Source: Streptococcus sciuri (GTDB taxonomy: Bacteria; Bacillota; Bacilli; Lactobacillales; Streptococcaceae). From it: DNA of 64,000 nucleotides. Where the stretch lies: contig NZ_JANUXX010000001.1 in the NCBI RefSeq assembly GCF_024814375.1, positions 186,001 to 250,000 of the forward strand, given 5' to 3'. The notes below the pieces were generated by a model. The model made no database searches, was not told where the DNA came from, and was given only the letters and a program-made list of their open reading frames with translations. Below, piece after piece: positions 15,380-24,027 of this stretch (the stretch's first letter is position 1; the number at the start of each line of letters is the position of its first letter). The position numbers and the translations under genes were made by a program.

Positions 15380-18300
15380 TGGTTGAAATCAAAACATCAA
15401 AATCAATTGCACCTAAAATTTATGCCTACACGACGCCCAAAAACCTCGACAATGAAGGTTGGATAAAAATTGGCTACACGGAGCGTGAAGTTGAGAAAAG
15501 GATAAAGGAACAAACGCACACAGCCAATGTCACGACTGACATCCTTTGGTCAGAAAATGCTGAGTATCTGGCGGAACCTGATAAAGGTAAAACTTTCAAA
15601 GATCATGACTTTCATAATTTTTTGAAATTTCACGATGTAAAACGACGCCCTAAAACAGAATGGTTCTATTTTAATGGGAATCCAGATAAGTCAAAACAAT
15701 TATTCGATAAGTTTGTCGTTCATGATGTATCTGACTATCAACTTGGTCAGGGGCAGGATTACGTTCTGAGAAAAGAGCAGGAAGAGGCAGTTCTGCAGAC
15801 GGCAGCCTATATGGCTGAAAATCCTTCTGGCAAATACCTTTGGAATGCTAAGCCCCGCTTTGGTAAAACCTTAGCGACCTATGATTTGATTTGTCGTACC
15901 AAGGTTCAGAGTGTTCTGATTGTTACCAATCGACCGGCTATTGCCAATTCTTGGTATGATGACTTTGATAAGTTTATCGCTGAAAAAACCAACTATAAAT
16001 TTGTGTCTGAATCCGATAGCTTAAAAGACCGCCCAGTCTTGAGCCGAAAAGGCTATAAGGATTATCTTCTGTCGCATTTGGACGAAACAGATGAATTAGG
16101 GCAAATTGCCTTTTTGAGTCTTCAAGATTTGAAGGGATCCATTTTCCTTGGTGGTAGCTACAATAAACTAAAGTGGGTTACTGATACAGAGTGGGATTTA
16201 TTGGTCATTGATGAGGCTCATGAAGGTGTCGATACCTTCAAGACGGATATAGCCTTCAAGCAGATTAAGAGAAATTTTACGCTACACTTATCAGGCACAC
16301 CATTTAAAGCCTTGGCAAAAGGCGATTTCACAGCTGGCCAAATTTTCAACTGGTCTTATGCTGATGAGCAGAAAGCAAAACATAATTGGGCTACGGAATC
16401 TGAAACAGAGAATCCTTACGAAAATTTACCCCAACTCAATATGTTTACTTACCAGATGTCTCATATGATTGGGGAACAATTGGAAGATGGAGCTCAGCTG
16501 GATGGTGGAAATGTTGACTATGCCTTTGACCTTAATGAGTTTTTTGCGACCGATGAATCAGGTAATTTCGTCCATGAGCAGGCAGTCAAAAATTGGTTGG
16601 AAACCTTGTCTACCAATGAGAAGTATCCATTCTCAACTAAGGAGCTGAGAAATGAATTAAAACACACCTTCTGGCTGTTAGACCGTGTGGCATCAGCTAG
16701 GGCGTTGAAAACTTTGCTTGAAGAGCACCCAATCTATGAAAACTACGAGATTATCTTGGCGGCTGGCGATGGAAAAATATCAGAAGAAGATGACAGTGTT
16801 AAATTGAAATCATTGGAAGCAGTACGAAAAGCGATTAAACCAGATAATAAGACAATTACTCTGTCCGTAGGTCAATTGACTACTGGGGTAACTATTCCTG
16901 AGTGGTCTGCCGTTTTAATGTTGTCGAATATCAAATCTCCAGCTCTATACATGCAAGCTGCTTTTCGTGCTCAAAACCCATATAGTTGGACGGATGATAA
17001 GGGTAACCATTACCGCAAGGAAAATGCTTATGTCTTTGATTTTGCTCCCGAACGTACCCTTATGCTCTTTGATGAGTTTGCCAATAACTTATCCTTAGCT
17101 ACGGTTTCTGGAGGAGGAACGAGTGCAACTCGAGAAGACAATATTCGTGAACTCTTGAATTTCTTCCCAGTAATTGCTGAAGACCGTGAAGGTAAGATGG
17201 TGGAAATTGATGCCAAATCTGTTCTAACCATTCCTCGTCAGATTAAAGCTAAGGAAGTCCTTAAACGTGGCTTTATGTCAAATCTGCTCTTTGACAATAT
17301 TGCTGGAATCTTTAGAGCGACACAGACCGTTCTTGACATTTTGGATCAGTTACCAGTTGTTGAAAATGGTAAGGTGACGACCTCAGAGAACGACTTTTTA
17401 GATTTCTCTGATGTTACCGTTGATGAGAGTGGTGAGGTTGTCATTGACCCAACTATTGTTATCAATCAACAAACGAAACTCTTTGGAGAGAAAATCTATG
17501 GTTTAGGCGAGTCTGTCTCAACAGTCATTTCAGAAATGAAAGATACCTCTAAAGATAGTGTCAATCAATTAACCAAAACTATTGCTTCTGTAATGGTGGA
17601 TGAGTTTAGAGCCGAATATGGACTTAAGACTCAGGAAACCGAAGCTATTGAGAAGCAAATCGAGGAGACAATTAAGAAGCAAATCGAGTGTCACGAGACA
17701 GAGAGAAAGATTGCAGAAGCCCACCTGCAAGACAATTATCAAGAGAAGATTGACCAAACAAATGATAAGGTCGAGAAAGAAGCTCTCAAAGCTGACTTGG
17801 ATAAAAAGTTAGAAGAAAACAAACAAATCTATGATACGAAACTTGAAGAAAATCTGAGAAATACTGTGACTAAATTGCCTGAAGTCTTTATCGAACAGAT
17901 AGAAACCAAACAGGTTGAAAAGGTTAGAGATAGGGCTGAAGATGAAATTCGAGGGCATTTGCGTGGCTTTGCAAGAACCATACCAAGTTTTATCATGGCA
18001 TATGGTGATGAGAATCTGACCTTAGATAATTTTGATACTTATGTGCCAGAGTCTGTTTTTATCGAAGTAACAGGAATAAGTGTTGGACAGTTCCGCTATC
18101 TTCGAGATGGGGGGCAAGACTTTGACGGTCATCTTTTTGATAGGGCAACCTTTGATGAAGCAATCCAAGAGTTTTTGAGGAAGAAAGTAGAACTATCCAA
18201 CTATTTTGAAGATACAAAAGAGGATATCTTTGATTACATTCCACCTCAGAAGACAAATCAGATTTTTACTCCAAAACGTGTCGTAAAACGGATGGTTGAT

Positions 18301-18642
18301 GACTTAGAAAGAGAGAACCCTGGTATATTTGATGACCCAAGTAAAACGTTTATAGATCCCTATATGAAGTCAGGTCTTTATATAACTGAATTGGTGAAAC
18401 GTCTCTATCGTAGTGAAGGTTTGAAAGGTGCGTTCCCTGAAGAGAAGGCTAGGATTAAACATATCCTCGAGAATCAAGTCTTTGGATTTGCACCAACAGA
18501 AATCATTTATCGCATTTGCACAAACTATATTTTTGGAACTCTTCCCGATACAATTAGTCGTAAAAATTTTGTACAGGAAGATACTGTTCCAGCTGTCAAA
18601 GAAGGCAAATTACAAGATGTAGTTGATAGATATTTTAGTTAA
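15379..18642 (+). CDS. GIY-YIG nuclease-SF2 helicase restriction protein with methyltransferase-like tail
   Basis: 1087 aa. Residues 1-105 are a T5orf172/GIY-YIG-like nuclease (YAYTTPKNLDNEGWIKIGYT). Next comes an SF2 helicase: Walker A KPRFGKT near 160, DEAH (LLVIDEAHEG) near 278, SGTPF motif III, and the helicase C region about 450-560. A coiled-coil stretch of Lys/Glu lies near 755-835. The tail (about 955-1085) has FTPKRVVKRMVDDLE and FIDPYMKSGLY, resembling methyltransferase motifs X and I, but no NPPY. It likely cuts DNA lacking the mark made by its upstream partner, with ATP-driven translocation. Confidence 0.8.
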   Translation: MVEIKTSKSIAPKIYAYTTPKNLDNEGWIKIGYTEREVEKRIKEQTHTANVTTDILWSENAEYLAEPDKGKTFKDHDFHNFLKFHDVKRRPKTEWFYFNGNPDKSKQLFDKFVVHDVSDYQLGQGQDYVLRKEQEEAVLQTAAYMAENPSGKYLWNAKPRFGKTLATYDLICRTKVQSVLIVTNRPAIANSWYDDFDKFIAEKTNYKFVSESDSLKDRPVLSRKGYKDYLLSHLDETDELGQIAFLSLQDLKGSIFLGGSYNKLKWVTDTEWDLLVIDEAHEGVDTFKTDIAFKQIKRNFTLHLSGTPFKALAKGDFTAGQIFNWSYADEQKAKHNWATESETENPYENLPQLNMFTYQMSHMIGEQLEDGAQLDGGNVDYAFDLNEFFATDESGNFVHEQAVKNWLETLSTNEKYPFSTKELRNELKHTFWLLDRVASARALKTLLEEHPIYENYEIILAAGDGKISEEDDSVKLKSLEAVRKAIKPDNKTITLSVGQLTTGVTIPEWSAVLMLSNIKSPALYMQAAFRAQNPYSWTDDKGNHYRKENAYVFDFAPERTLMLFDEFANNLSLATVSGGGTSATREDNIRELLNFFPVIAEDREGKMVEIDAKSVLTIPRQIKAKEVLKRGFMSNLLFDNIAGIFRATQTVLDILDQLPVVENGKVTTSENDFLDFSDVTVDESGEVVIDPTIVINQQTKLFGEKIYGLGESVSTVISEMKDTSKDSVNQLTKTIASVMVDEFRAEYGLKTQETEAIEKQIEETIKKQIECHETERKIAEAHLQDNYQEKIDQTNDKVEKEALKADLDKKLEENKQIYDTKLEENLRNTVTKLPEVFIEQIETKQVEKVRDRAEDEIRGHLRGFARTIPSFIMAYGDENLTLDNFDTYVPESVFIEVTGISVGQFRYLRDGGQDFDGHLFDRATFDEAIQEFLRKKVELSNYFEDTKEDIFDYIPPQKTNQIFTPKRVVKRMVDDLERENPGIFDDPSKTFIDPYMKSGLYITELVKRLYRSEGLKGAFPEEKARIKHILENQVFGFAPTEIIYRICTNYIFGTLPDTISRKNFVQEDTVPAVKEGKLQDVVDRYFS

Positions 18643-18682
18643 GAAGTTTTTGTAAGTTTTTAAACTTACAAAAACTTCTTTT
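18641..18682 (+). terminator. Terminator of the restriction operon
   Basis: A perfect 19-bp inverted repeat (AAGAAGTTTTTGTAAGTTT and its complement) with almost no loop overlaps the stop codon of the restriction gene, ending in a short T tract. Confidence 0.85.
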
Positions 18683-18723
18683 GTGGTATAAAAGGTTAAA
18701 TCACATATCAAAGAGGTATTTGA

Positions 18724-19008
18724 ATGCCAATTACAGAATACATTAAGCGTCGCTTCTTGCCAGAAATTATATCGGAAATTCAGACTAGGGTAATTGGAAA
18801 ATTGAAAGAAAAGGCTTCAGAAAGTGATGAAGACTGGATAGTTAAATCAAAATATTTGCCTAGTATTTTAAAAATAAAAATGGTACCTTATTATGAAGAT
18901 TGCCAACAAGTTAGACTAATTATCAAGACGAAATCTAAAACAAATGTAGAGTTGCAAAATGCTGTCATAACGAAAAATTTAGAGAAGCAATTAATAAGAA
19001 TAACTTAA
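18724..19008 (+). CDS. Unknown 94-aa protein
   Basis: No family recognised. A small basic protein with an N-terminal helix (ITEYIKRRFLPEIISEIQ) and mixed charge. AAAGAGG lies eight bases before the ATG. It sits after the restriction operon terminator, so it has its own promoter, which I could not place. Confidence 0.5.
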   Translation: MPITEYIKRRFLPEIISEIQTRVIGKLKEKASESDEDWIVKSKYLPSILKIKMVPYYEDCQQVRLIIKTKSKTNVELQNAVITKNLEKQLIRIT

Positions 19009-19108
19009 AGACGTATATATGGGATTTATTTTTTGTTGCTTCTGTAATTGGGTTAATGTACATTTTATATAGTGGTATCAGAATTATTATTTAATTATGG
19101 AGGAACCG

Positions 19109-19408
19109 ATGAAGTATATTGTTTTTGCTTATTCTATTATATTAGTATTTTCAGCTTATTTTGGCTATAAAAAAGAGCTTGGAGTATCTGTTATATCATT
19201 ATTTATAAGTCTATTTTTATGTTTTTCAACTTCATTTAGTCTGTTTTATTTTAATAACTTTTTAAAAATATTAATATCGGTCCTTTTGATATTAATCTCA
19301 ATAAGCTATTTTTATGATAGGAAAAAAAGTGGGAATAAAATTAATTATAGTCACCATTGTATTAGATTTATTTTTCATGGACTAATAATTTATTGCTTGT
19401 TTATATAG
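19109..19408 (+). CDS. Small integral membrane protein, unknown
   Basis: 99 aa with three hydrophobic helices and short basic connectors (YFYDRKKSGNK). Start 19109 is chosen because GGAGG lies five bases upstream, making the in-frame ATG at 19097 part of the ribosome site. No family recognised. Confidence 0.5.
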   Translation: MKYIVFAYSIILVFSAYFGYKKELGVSVISLFISLFLCFSTSFSLFYFNNFLKILISVLLILISISYFYDRKKSGNKINYSHHCIRFIFHGLIIYCLFI

Positions 19409-19673
19409 ACATGAAAAATAATTACACAGGTTATAGATCCCTAACTTTTAAAAATAGCTAGTTTGTATAGTTGCTTTGTAGCTAAAAGTATTCACAACAA
19501 TCTAAAAACTTAAATATGAAAACAGATAATTATACATTTTTAGGTGATTCAAGTTCTAAAGGATTTTACTGCCGTTTAGCTGGTATGATGTGGGATTTAA
19601 AAATATGAAAATACACCTGAAAATGAATTGGATTTTTGGTCTGACTTCTCTTTTTTTATTTTTGATTTCATGG
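19409..19673. other. Gene-poor stretch with a 30-codon remnant
   Basis: No convincing gene. ATG at 19516 opens 30 codons (ending LAGMMWDLKI) without a ribosome site, probably a gene relic. An extended -10 (TGGTATAAT, 19671-19679) at the right end serves the next gene. Confidence 0.4.
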
Positions 19674-19700
19674 TATAATACTTAAAAAGTGGGGAACGGT

Positions 19701-20258
19701 ATGGTTAAAAGAGATTTTATTCGCAATATTATAGTTGTCATTATAGCTATTTTAGCGCTGTTTTTATTGCAACGTTTTGTCTTTTCAAGTTTTAAAGTAC
19801 ATGATGATGCAGCAAATACCTATTTATCTTCAGGTGATATTGTACTGGTTAACAAAAATAAAGAACCGCAGTATAAGGACTTTATCGTTTATGAAGAAAA
19901 AGGGATTTACTATATTAGTCGTGTGATTGGGACACCTGGACAACAAGTCACAGTGATGGATGACATCCTGTATATCAATAATCTTCATCAAGAAGAACCT
20001 TACATTGAGCGTATGAAAGCTAAGTTTCAATCTACAAATGACAAGCAAATAGCTTTCACATCCGATTTGTCTATCAGTAGTTTGACCAAGGGAAAATACG
20101 AAACAATCCCCAAAGGACAATATCTCGTATTAAATGATAACCGTCAAAATGACAATGATAGTCGTCGTTTTGGGCTGATTACAAAAAAACACATAAAAGG
20201 TGTTATTAGCTTTAAAATCTATCCATTCAATGAATTTGGTTTCGTTAAAACAGAGTAG
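19701..20258 (+). CDS. lepB: Signal peptidase I-like protein lacking usual catalytic Ser and Lys
   Basis: 185 aa from ATG 19701 (GTGGGGA upstream; an in-frame GTG at 19689 is less likely). One N-terminal membrane anchor (IIVVIIAILALFLLQ) then an S26-type fold. Where active enzymes have SMxPT, this has HDDAANTYL, and the general-base Lys before RVIG is Ser (YISRVIG). NDNRQNDNDSRRFG matches the SGDNRxxSxDSR box. A lepB paralogue beside glmS is common in streptococci. Predicted inactive as a standard Ser/Lys protease; a different role is likely. Confidence 0.8.
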   Translation: MVKRDFIRNIIVVIIAILALFLLQRFVFSSFKVHDDAANTYLSSGDIVLVNKNKEPQYKDFIVYEEKGIYYISRVIGTPGQQVTVMDDILYINNLHQEEPYIERMKAKFQSTNDKQIAFTSDLSISSLTKGKYETIPKGQYLVLNDNRQNDNDSRRFGLITKKHIKGVISFKIYPFNEFGFVKTE

Positions 20259-20285
20259 AGATTAGAAAATATAATCTCTTTTTTG
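20256..20285 (+). terminator. Terminator after the signal peptidase-like gene
   Basis: AGAGATTA pairs with TAATCTCT around a short loop, followed by TTTTTTG. The left arm overlaps the stop codon. Confidence 0.8.
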
Positions 20286-20295
20286 TTGTAATAAG

Positions 20296-20388
20296 ACTAT
20301 ACCAATTTTTTGGTTGACAAGAATAATAAAACGTTATATACTTCTATTATAACTAAATGAGGTATTGAAATAGAACTATACCAATTTT
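20296..20388 (+). promoter_or_regulatory. glmS promoter flanked by two GntR/NagR-type operators
   Basis: TTGACA at 20314-20319 and TATACT at 20337-20342 with a 17-bp spacer. The motif ACTATACCAATTTT occurs just upstream of the -35 (20296) and again downstream of the start (20375). TGGTATAG-type sites are bound by HutC-subfamily GntR regulators such as NagR, which represses glmS in streptococci. The GntR/UTRA gene at 40.2 kb is a candidate binder. Confidence 0.65.
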
Positions 20389-20433
20389 AAATAAGAATAA
20401 GGAGAGATGGGGTTAACCTCATCAATAAAGATT

Positions 20434-22248
20434 ATGTGTGGTATTGTTGGTGTTGTCGGAAATTCCAATGCAACGGATATTTTACTTCAAGGACTTGAAA
20501 AATTAGAATACCGAGGGTATGATTCAGCAGGTATTTTTGTAGCAGATAAAGAGAAAACTCAGCTAGTGAAGTCTGTTGGTAGAATTGCAAAACTAGAAGA
20601 AAAAGTAGTGGGCAAAGTGTCAGGAAGTGCTGGTATCGGTCATACACGCTGGGCAACTCACGGCAAGCCAAGCGAAGACAATGCCCATCCGCATACCTCA
20701 GAGACGGGACGATTTGTCTTAGTACACAATGGAGTCATCGAAAACTATCTCTTTATCAAAGAGAGTTATTTAGCTAGTCATGATTTGAAAGGAGAAACAG
20801 ATACTGAAATTGCTGTTCATCTCATTGGTAAATTCGTTGAAGAGGACGGCTTGTCTGTTTTAGAAGCTTTCAAAAAGGCGTTACATATTATCGAAGGTTC
20901 TTATGCTTTTGCTCTCATGGATACTACTGACAGTGAGACTATTTATGTCGCCAAAAACAAATCACCGCTTCTTATTGGACTTGGCGATGGTTACAACATG
21001 GTTTGTTCGGATGCTATGGCTATGATTCGTGAAACGAGCCAGTATATGGAAATTCATGACAAAGAATTGGTAGTTGTTATGAAAGATAGCGTAGAAGTTA
21101 TGGATTATGACGGAAACAAAATAGAGCGTGATAGCTACACAGCAGAACTAGATTTGTCAGATATTGGAAAAGGAACTTACCCTTTTTATATGTTGAAAGA
21201 AATTGATGAACAACCAACTGTGATGCGTAAACTTATCTCAACTTACGCTGACGATAGTGGCAATGTGACTGTTGATGCGGCCATTATCAAAGCTGTGCAA
21301 GAAGCAGATTGCCTTTATATCATTGCAGCTGGAACGTCTTATCATGCTGGCTTTGCAGCAAAGAATTTCTTAGAAGCGTTGACAGATACACCTGTTGAGC
21401 TAGGAATTGCCTCTGAATGGGGTTACTATACACCTATTTTGAGCAAAAAACCGCTTTTTATCTTTATTAGTCAATCAGGTGAAACAGCTGACAGTCGCCA
21501 AGTGTTGGTAAAAGCAAATCAAATGGGTATTCCTAGCCTAACTATCACAAATGTTCCAGGGTCTACTTTATCTCGTGAAGCAACACATACTATGTTGCTC
21601 CATGCTGGACCAGAAATTGCCGTTGCTTCTACAAAAGCCTACACCGCTCAGATTGCGACACTTGCTTTTCTAGCAAAAGCGGTTGGTGAAGCAAGTAACA
21701 ATCCAGTTGCTAAAGCATTTGACTTGGTACATGAGCTTTCCATTGTTGCTCAAGCTATTGAAGCGACTCTCTCAGAAAAAGAGCTTATTGCAAACAAAGT
21801 TGAGAAACTTTTATCCACAACACGTAATGCATTTTATATTGGACGTGGTTCAGATTATTATGTCACGATGGAAGCAGCATTAAAATTAAAGGAAATTTCC
21901 TACATTCAATGTGAGGGATTTGCTGCAGGAGAGCTAAAGCACGGTACTATATCACTGATTGAAGATAATACACCAGTTATTGCTTTATTGTCTTCTAACA
22001 AAGCTGTATCGGCTCATACACGTGGTAATATCCAAGAAGTTGTCGCTCGTGGCGCTAATGCTTTGACAATCGTCGAAGAGGGGTTAGAGCGTGAAGGTGA
22101 TGATATTCTTGTCAATAAAGTTCATCCGTTCTTAAGTGCCATTGCGATGGTTGTTCCAACGCAGTTGATTGCTTATTATGCATCCTTGCAGCGTGGTCTT
22201 GATGTTGATAAACCACGCAATCTTGCTAAAGCTGTCACTGTTGAATAA
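20434..22248 (+). CDS. glmS: Glutamine--fructose-6-phosphate aminotransferase
   Basis: Makes glucosamine-6-phosphate from fructose-6-phosphate and glutamine for cell-wall sugar synthesis. The chosen start gives Met-Cys (MCGIVGVVG), needed because Cys is the N-terminal nucleophile; an in-frame ATG at 20407 would bury it. Glutaminase domain about 1-240, two SIS domains about 285-600 with SQSGETADS and the usual C-terminal DKPRNLAKAVTVE. Full length (604 aa). The best SD (AAGGAG, 20399-20404) fits neither start well. No glmS ribozyme seen; two operators suggest repressor control. Confidence 0.97.
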   Translation: MCGIVGVVGNSNATDILLQGLEKLEYRGYDSAGIFVADKEKTQLVKSVGRIAKLEEKVVGKVSGSAGIGHTRWATHGKPSEDNAHPHTSETGRFVLVHNGVIENYLFIKESYLASHDLKGETDTEIAVHLIGKFVEEDGLSVLEAFKKALHIIEGSYAFALMDTTDSETIYVAKNKSPLLIGLGDGYNMVCSDAMAMIRETSQYMEIHDKELVVVMKDSVEVMDYDGNKIERDSYTAELDLSDIGKGTYPFYMLKEIDEQPTVMRKLISTYADDSGNVTVDAAIIKAVQEADCLYIIAAGTSYHAGFAAKNFLEALTDTPVELGIASEWGYYTPILSKKPLFIFISQSGETADSRQVLVKANQMGIPSLTITNVPGSTLSREATHTMLLHAGPEIAVASTKAYTAQIATLAFLAKAVGEASNNPVAKAFDLVHELSIVAQAIEATLSEKELIANKVEKLLSTTRNAFYIGRGSDYYVTMEAALKLKEISYIQCEGFAAGELKHGTISLIEDNTPVIALLSSNKAVSAHTRGNIQEVVARGANALTIVEEGLEREGDDILVNKVHPFLSAIAMVVPTQLIAYYASLQRGLDVDKPRNLAKAVTVE

Positions 22249-22264
22249 ATCATAAGATGAATTT

Positions 22265-22610
22265 GTGCCTTTACCAAATTGTCCAAAATGCAGCTCAGAA
22301 TATATCTATGAAGATGGTATACTTTTGGTTTGCCCAGAATGTTCCTATGAGCAGAATCCAGAAGAAATAGCGGAAGAGGAACTTATTGTTTTGGATAGCA
22401 ACGGTACACGTCTCATGGATGGCGATACTGTTATCAAAGACTTAAAAGTCAAAGGAAGCACCCAAAGACAACAAACAAGGCACGCGCATCAAAAAAAAAA
22501 AAAAAAACAATATATATATATATTGTTAGGGTGACCACAATATCGACTGTAAGATTGATGGATTCGGTGTCATGGAACTTAAATCAGAATTTGTCAAAAA
22601 ATTATCCTAA
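22265..22610 (+). pseudogene. phnA: phnA (zinc-ribbon PhnA-family) pseudogene
   Basis: The first 70 codons (GTG start; [48 protein letters not shown]) are PhnA/YjdM family. An apparent extra C at about 22471-22473 shifts the frame; an A17 tract and an AT palindrome follow. The conserved end ([23 protein letters not shown]) resumes in another frame to the TAA at 22608. I checked whether a one-base change in the A tract would restore it: a TAG just before the GDHN codons remains. Broken gene, not simple slippage. Confidence 0.8.
22491..22525. repeat. A17 tract plus 18-bp AT palindrome
   Basis: Seventeen A residues (22491-22507) abut CAATATATATATATATTG (22508-22525), a perfect palindrome, inside the phnA relic. 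Such tracts mutate by slippage and can extrude a cruciform. Confidence 0.9.
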
Positions 22611-22640
22611 AAAGACTGGTCTTGGACTAGTCTTTTGTTA
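22609..22640 (+). terminator. Terminator after glmS-phnA
   Basis: AAAGACTGGT pairs with ACTAGTCTTT around a short loop, followed by T residues, 360 bp after glmS. Confidence 0.65.
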
Positions 22641-22728
22641 TTTTATCAAAATATTTTTTAAATAAACATACACAAATACCTGAATTTTTGATACAATAAA
22701 GGAGATTATTTAGTTTAAAGGAAGGGTT

Positions 22729-23370
22729 ATGTCTTACATTTCACAGGTTTTACCTAGTCTTTTAGATGGTGCTGTCGTTTCGTTACAAGTCTTTTTCGTC
22801 GTATTGATTTTGTCTGTTCCTCTAGGAGCGTTGTTCGCTTTTTTGATGCAAATTCCTTTTAAGCTGTTACGTTATTTACTGACGATCTACATTTGGATTA
22901 TGCGTGGTACTCCATTGCTCTTGCAGTTAATCTTTATTTACTATGTTTTACCGAGTGTTGGAGTTAGTGTCGATCGTATGCCAGCAGCGATTATTGCCTT
23001 TACGCTTAATTATGCAGCCTATTTTGCAGAGATTTTCCGAGGTGGAATTGCCTCTATCCCTAAAGGACAATACGAAGCGGCTAAAGTATTGAAATTTACA
23101 CCTGTGCAAACAGTGCGCTATATTATTTTACCGCAAGTTATAAAAATAGTATTGCCTAGCGTATTTAACGAAGTCATTACTCTGGTGAAAGATACATCGC
23201 TTGTTTATGTGATTGGTGTTGGTGATCTTTTGCTTGCAAGTAAAACAGCAGCTAACCGTGATGCCAGTCTTACCCCAATGTTTGTTGCAGGAGCGATTTA
23301 TCTCATTATGATTGGACTTGTTACCCTCTTTTCAAAACAAGTTGAAAAGAAATTTGATTACTATAAATAA
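22729..23370 (+). CDS. Amino acid ABC transporter permease (HisM/GlnP type)
   Basis: 213-aa polar amino acid permease with about five membrane helices and the EAA loop (GQYEAAKVLKFTPVQTVRYIILPQ). First gene of a permease-ATPase-binding protein operon (gaps of 9 and 18 bases). Ribosome site AAGGAAGG. Substrate not evident; the cystine/glutamine branch is possible. Confidence 0.92.
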   Translation: MSYISQVLPSLLDGAVVSLQVFFVVLILSVPLGALFAFLMQIPFKLLRYLLTIYIWIMRGTPLLLQLIFIYYVLPSVGVSVDRMPAAIIAFTLNYAAYFAEIFRGGIASIPKGQYEAAKVLKFTPVQTVRYIILPQVIKIVLPSVFNEVITLVKDTSLVYVIGVGDLLLASKTAANRDASLTPMFVAGAIYLIMIGLVTLFSKQVEKKFDYYK

Positions 23371-23379
23371 GGAGGCCAA

Positions 23380-24009
23380 ATGTTAGAATTAAAAAATATT
23401 TCTAAACGTTTTGGACAAAAAGTGATTTTTACAGATTTTAGCCTTCAAATTAACGATGGCAAGATTGTATCACTAGTTGGTCCATCTGGTGGTGGTAAAA
23501 CGACGTTATTACGTATGTTGGCCGGTTTAGAAACTGTAGATTCTGGAGAGGTAGTTTACAACGGTCAATCTATTCCTGTTAAAGAACTAGAAAAGTTAAA
23601 CTTACTTGGATTTGTTTTTCAAGATTTTCAACTCTTTCCACATCTTTCTGTCATGGATAATCTCGTCCTATCTCCTATGAAAACGATTGGCATACCCAAA
23701 GAAGAGGCTATTCAAAAAGCGACAGAACTTCTTGAGCGTCTAGGTCTTGGTGAGCATGCAAATGCCTATCCTTATTCGTTGTCTGGTGGGCAAAAACAAC
23801 GTGTTGCCCTTGCTCGTGCAATGATGATTGACCCACAAATTATTGGCTACGATGAACCAACGAGCGCTCTTGATCCTGAGCTTCGTCAGGAAGTGGAGCA
23901 TTTGATTTTGCAAAATCGCAAAGCGGGAATGACTCAAGTGGTTGTAACTCATGATTTACAATTTGCTGAAAATATTTCCGATGTTATGATAAAAATCAAT
24001 CCTAAATAA
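23380..24009 (+). CDS. Amino acid ABC transporter ATPase (GlnQ type)
   Basis: 209 aa: Walker A GPSGGGKTT, Q-loop FVFQDFQLFPH, signature LSGGQKQRVALARAMM, Walker B IGYDEPTSALDPEL, H-loop VVTHD. Slightly short (usual 240) because the C-terminus ends soon after the H-loop. Powers the permease upstream. Confidence 0.93.
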   Translation: MLELKNISKRFGQKVIFTDFSLQINDGKIVSLVGPSGGGKTTLLRMLAGLETVDSGEVVYNGQSIPVKELEKLNLLGFVFQDFQLFPHLSVMDNLVLSPMKTIGIPKEEAIQKATELLERLGLGEHANAYPYSLSGGQKQRVALARAMMIDPQIIGYDEPTSALDPELRQEVEHLILQNRKAGMTQVVVTHDLQFAENISDVMIKINPK

Positions 24010-24027
24010 GAAAACGGAGGTTTTGTA

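Noticed and set aside
20343-20433. glmS ribozyme in the glmS leader
   Set aside because: The leader is short, AT-rich and carries a repressor-type motif; no ribozyme core pattern is visible, and streptococcal glmS genes are not known to have it.
22491-22507. A17 tract as a phase-variation switch for phnA
   Set aside because: Shortening or lengthening the tract still leaves a stop (TAG or TGA) before the conserved end, so copy-number change alone cannot restore the protein.
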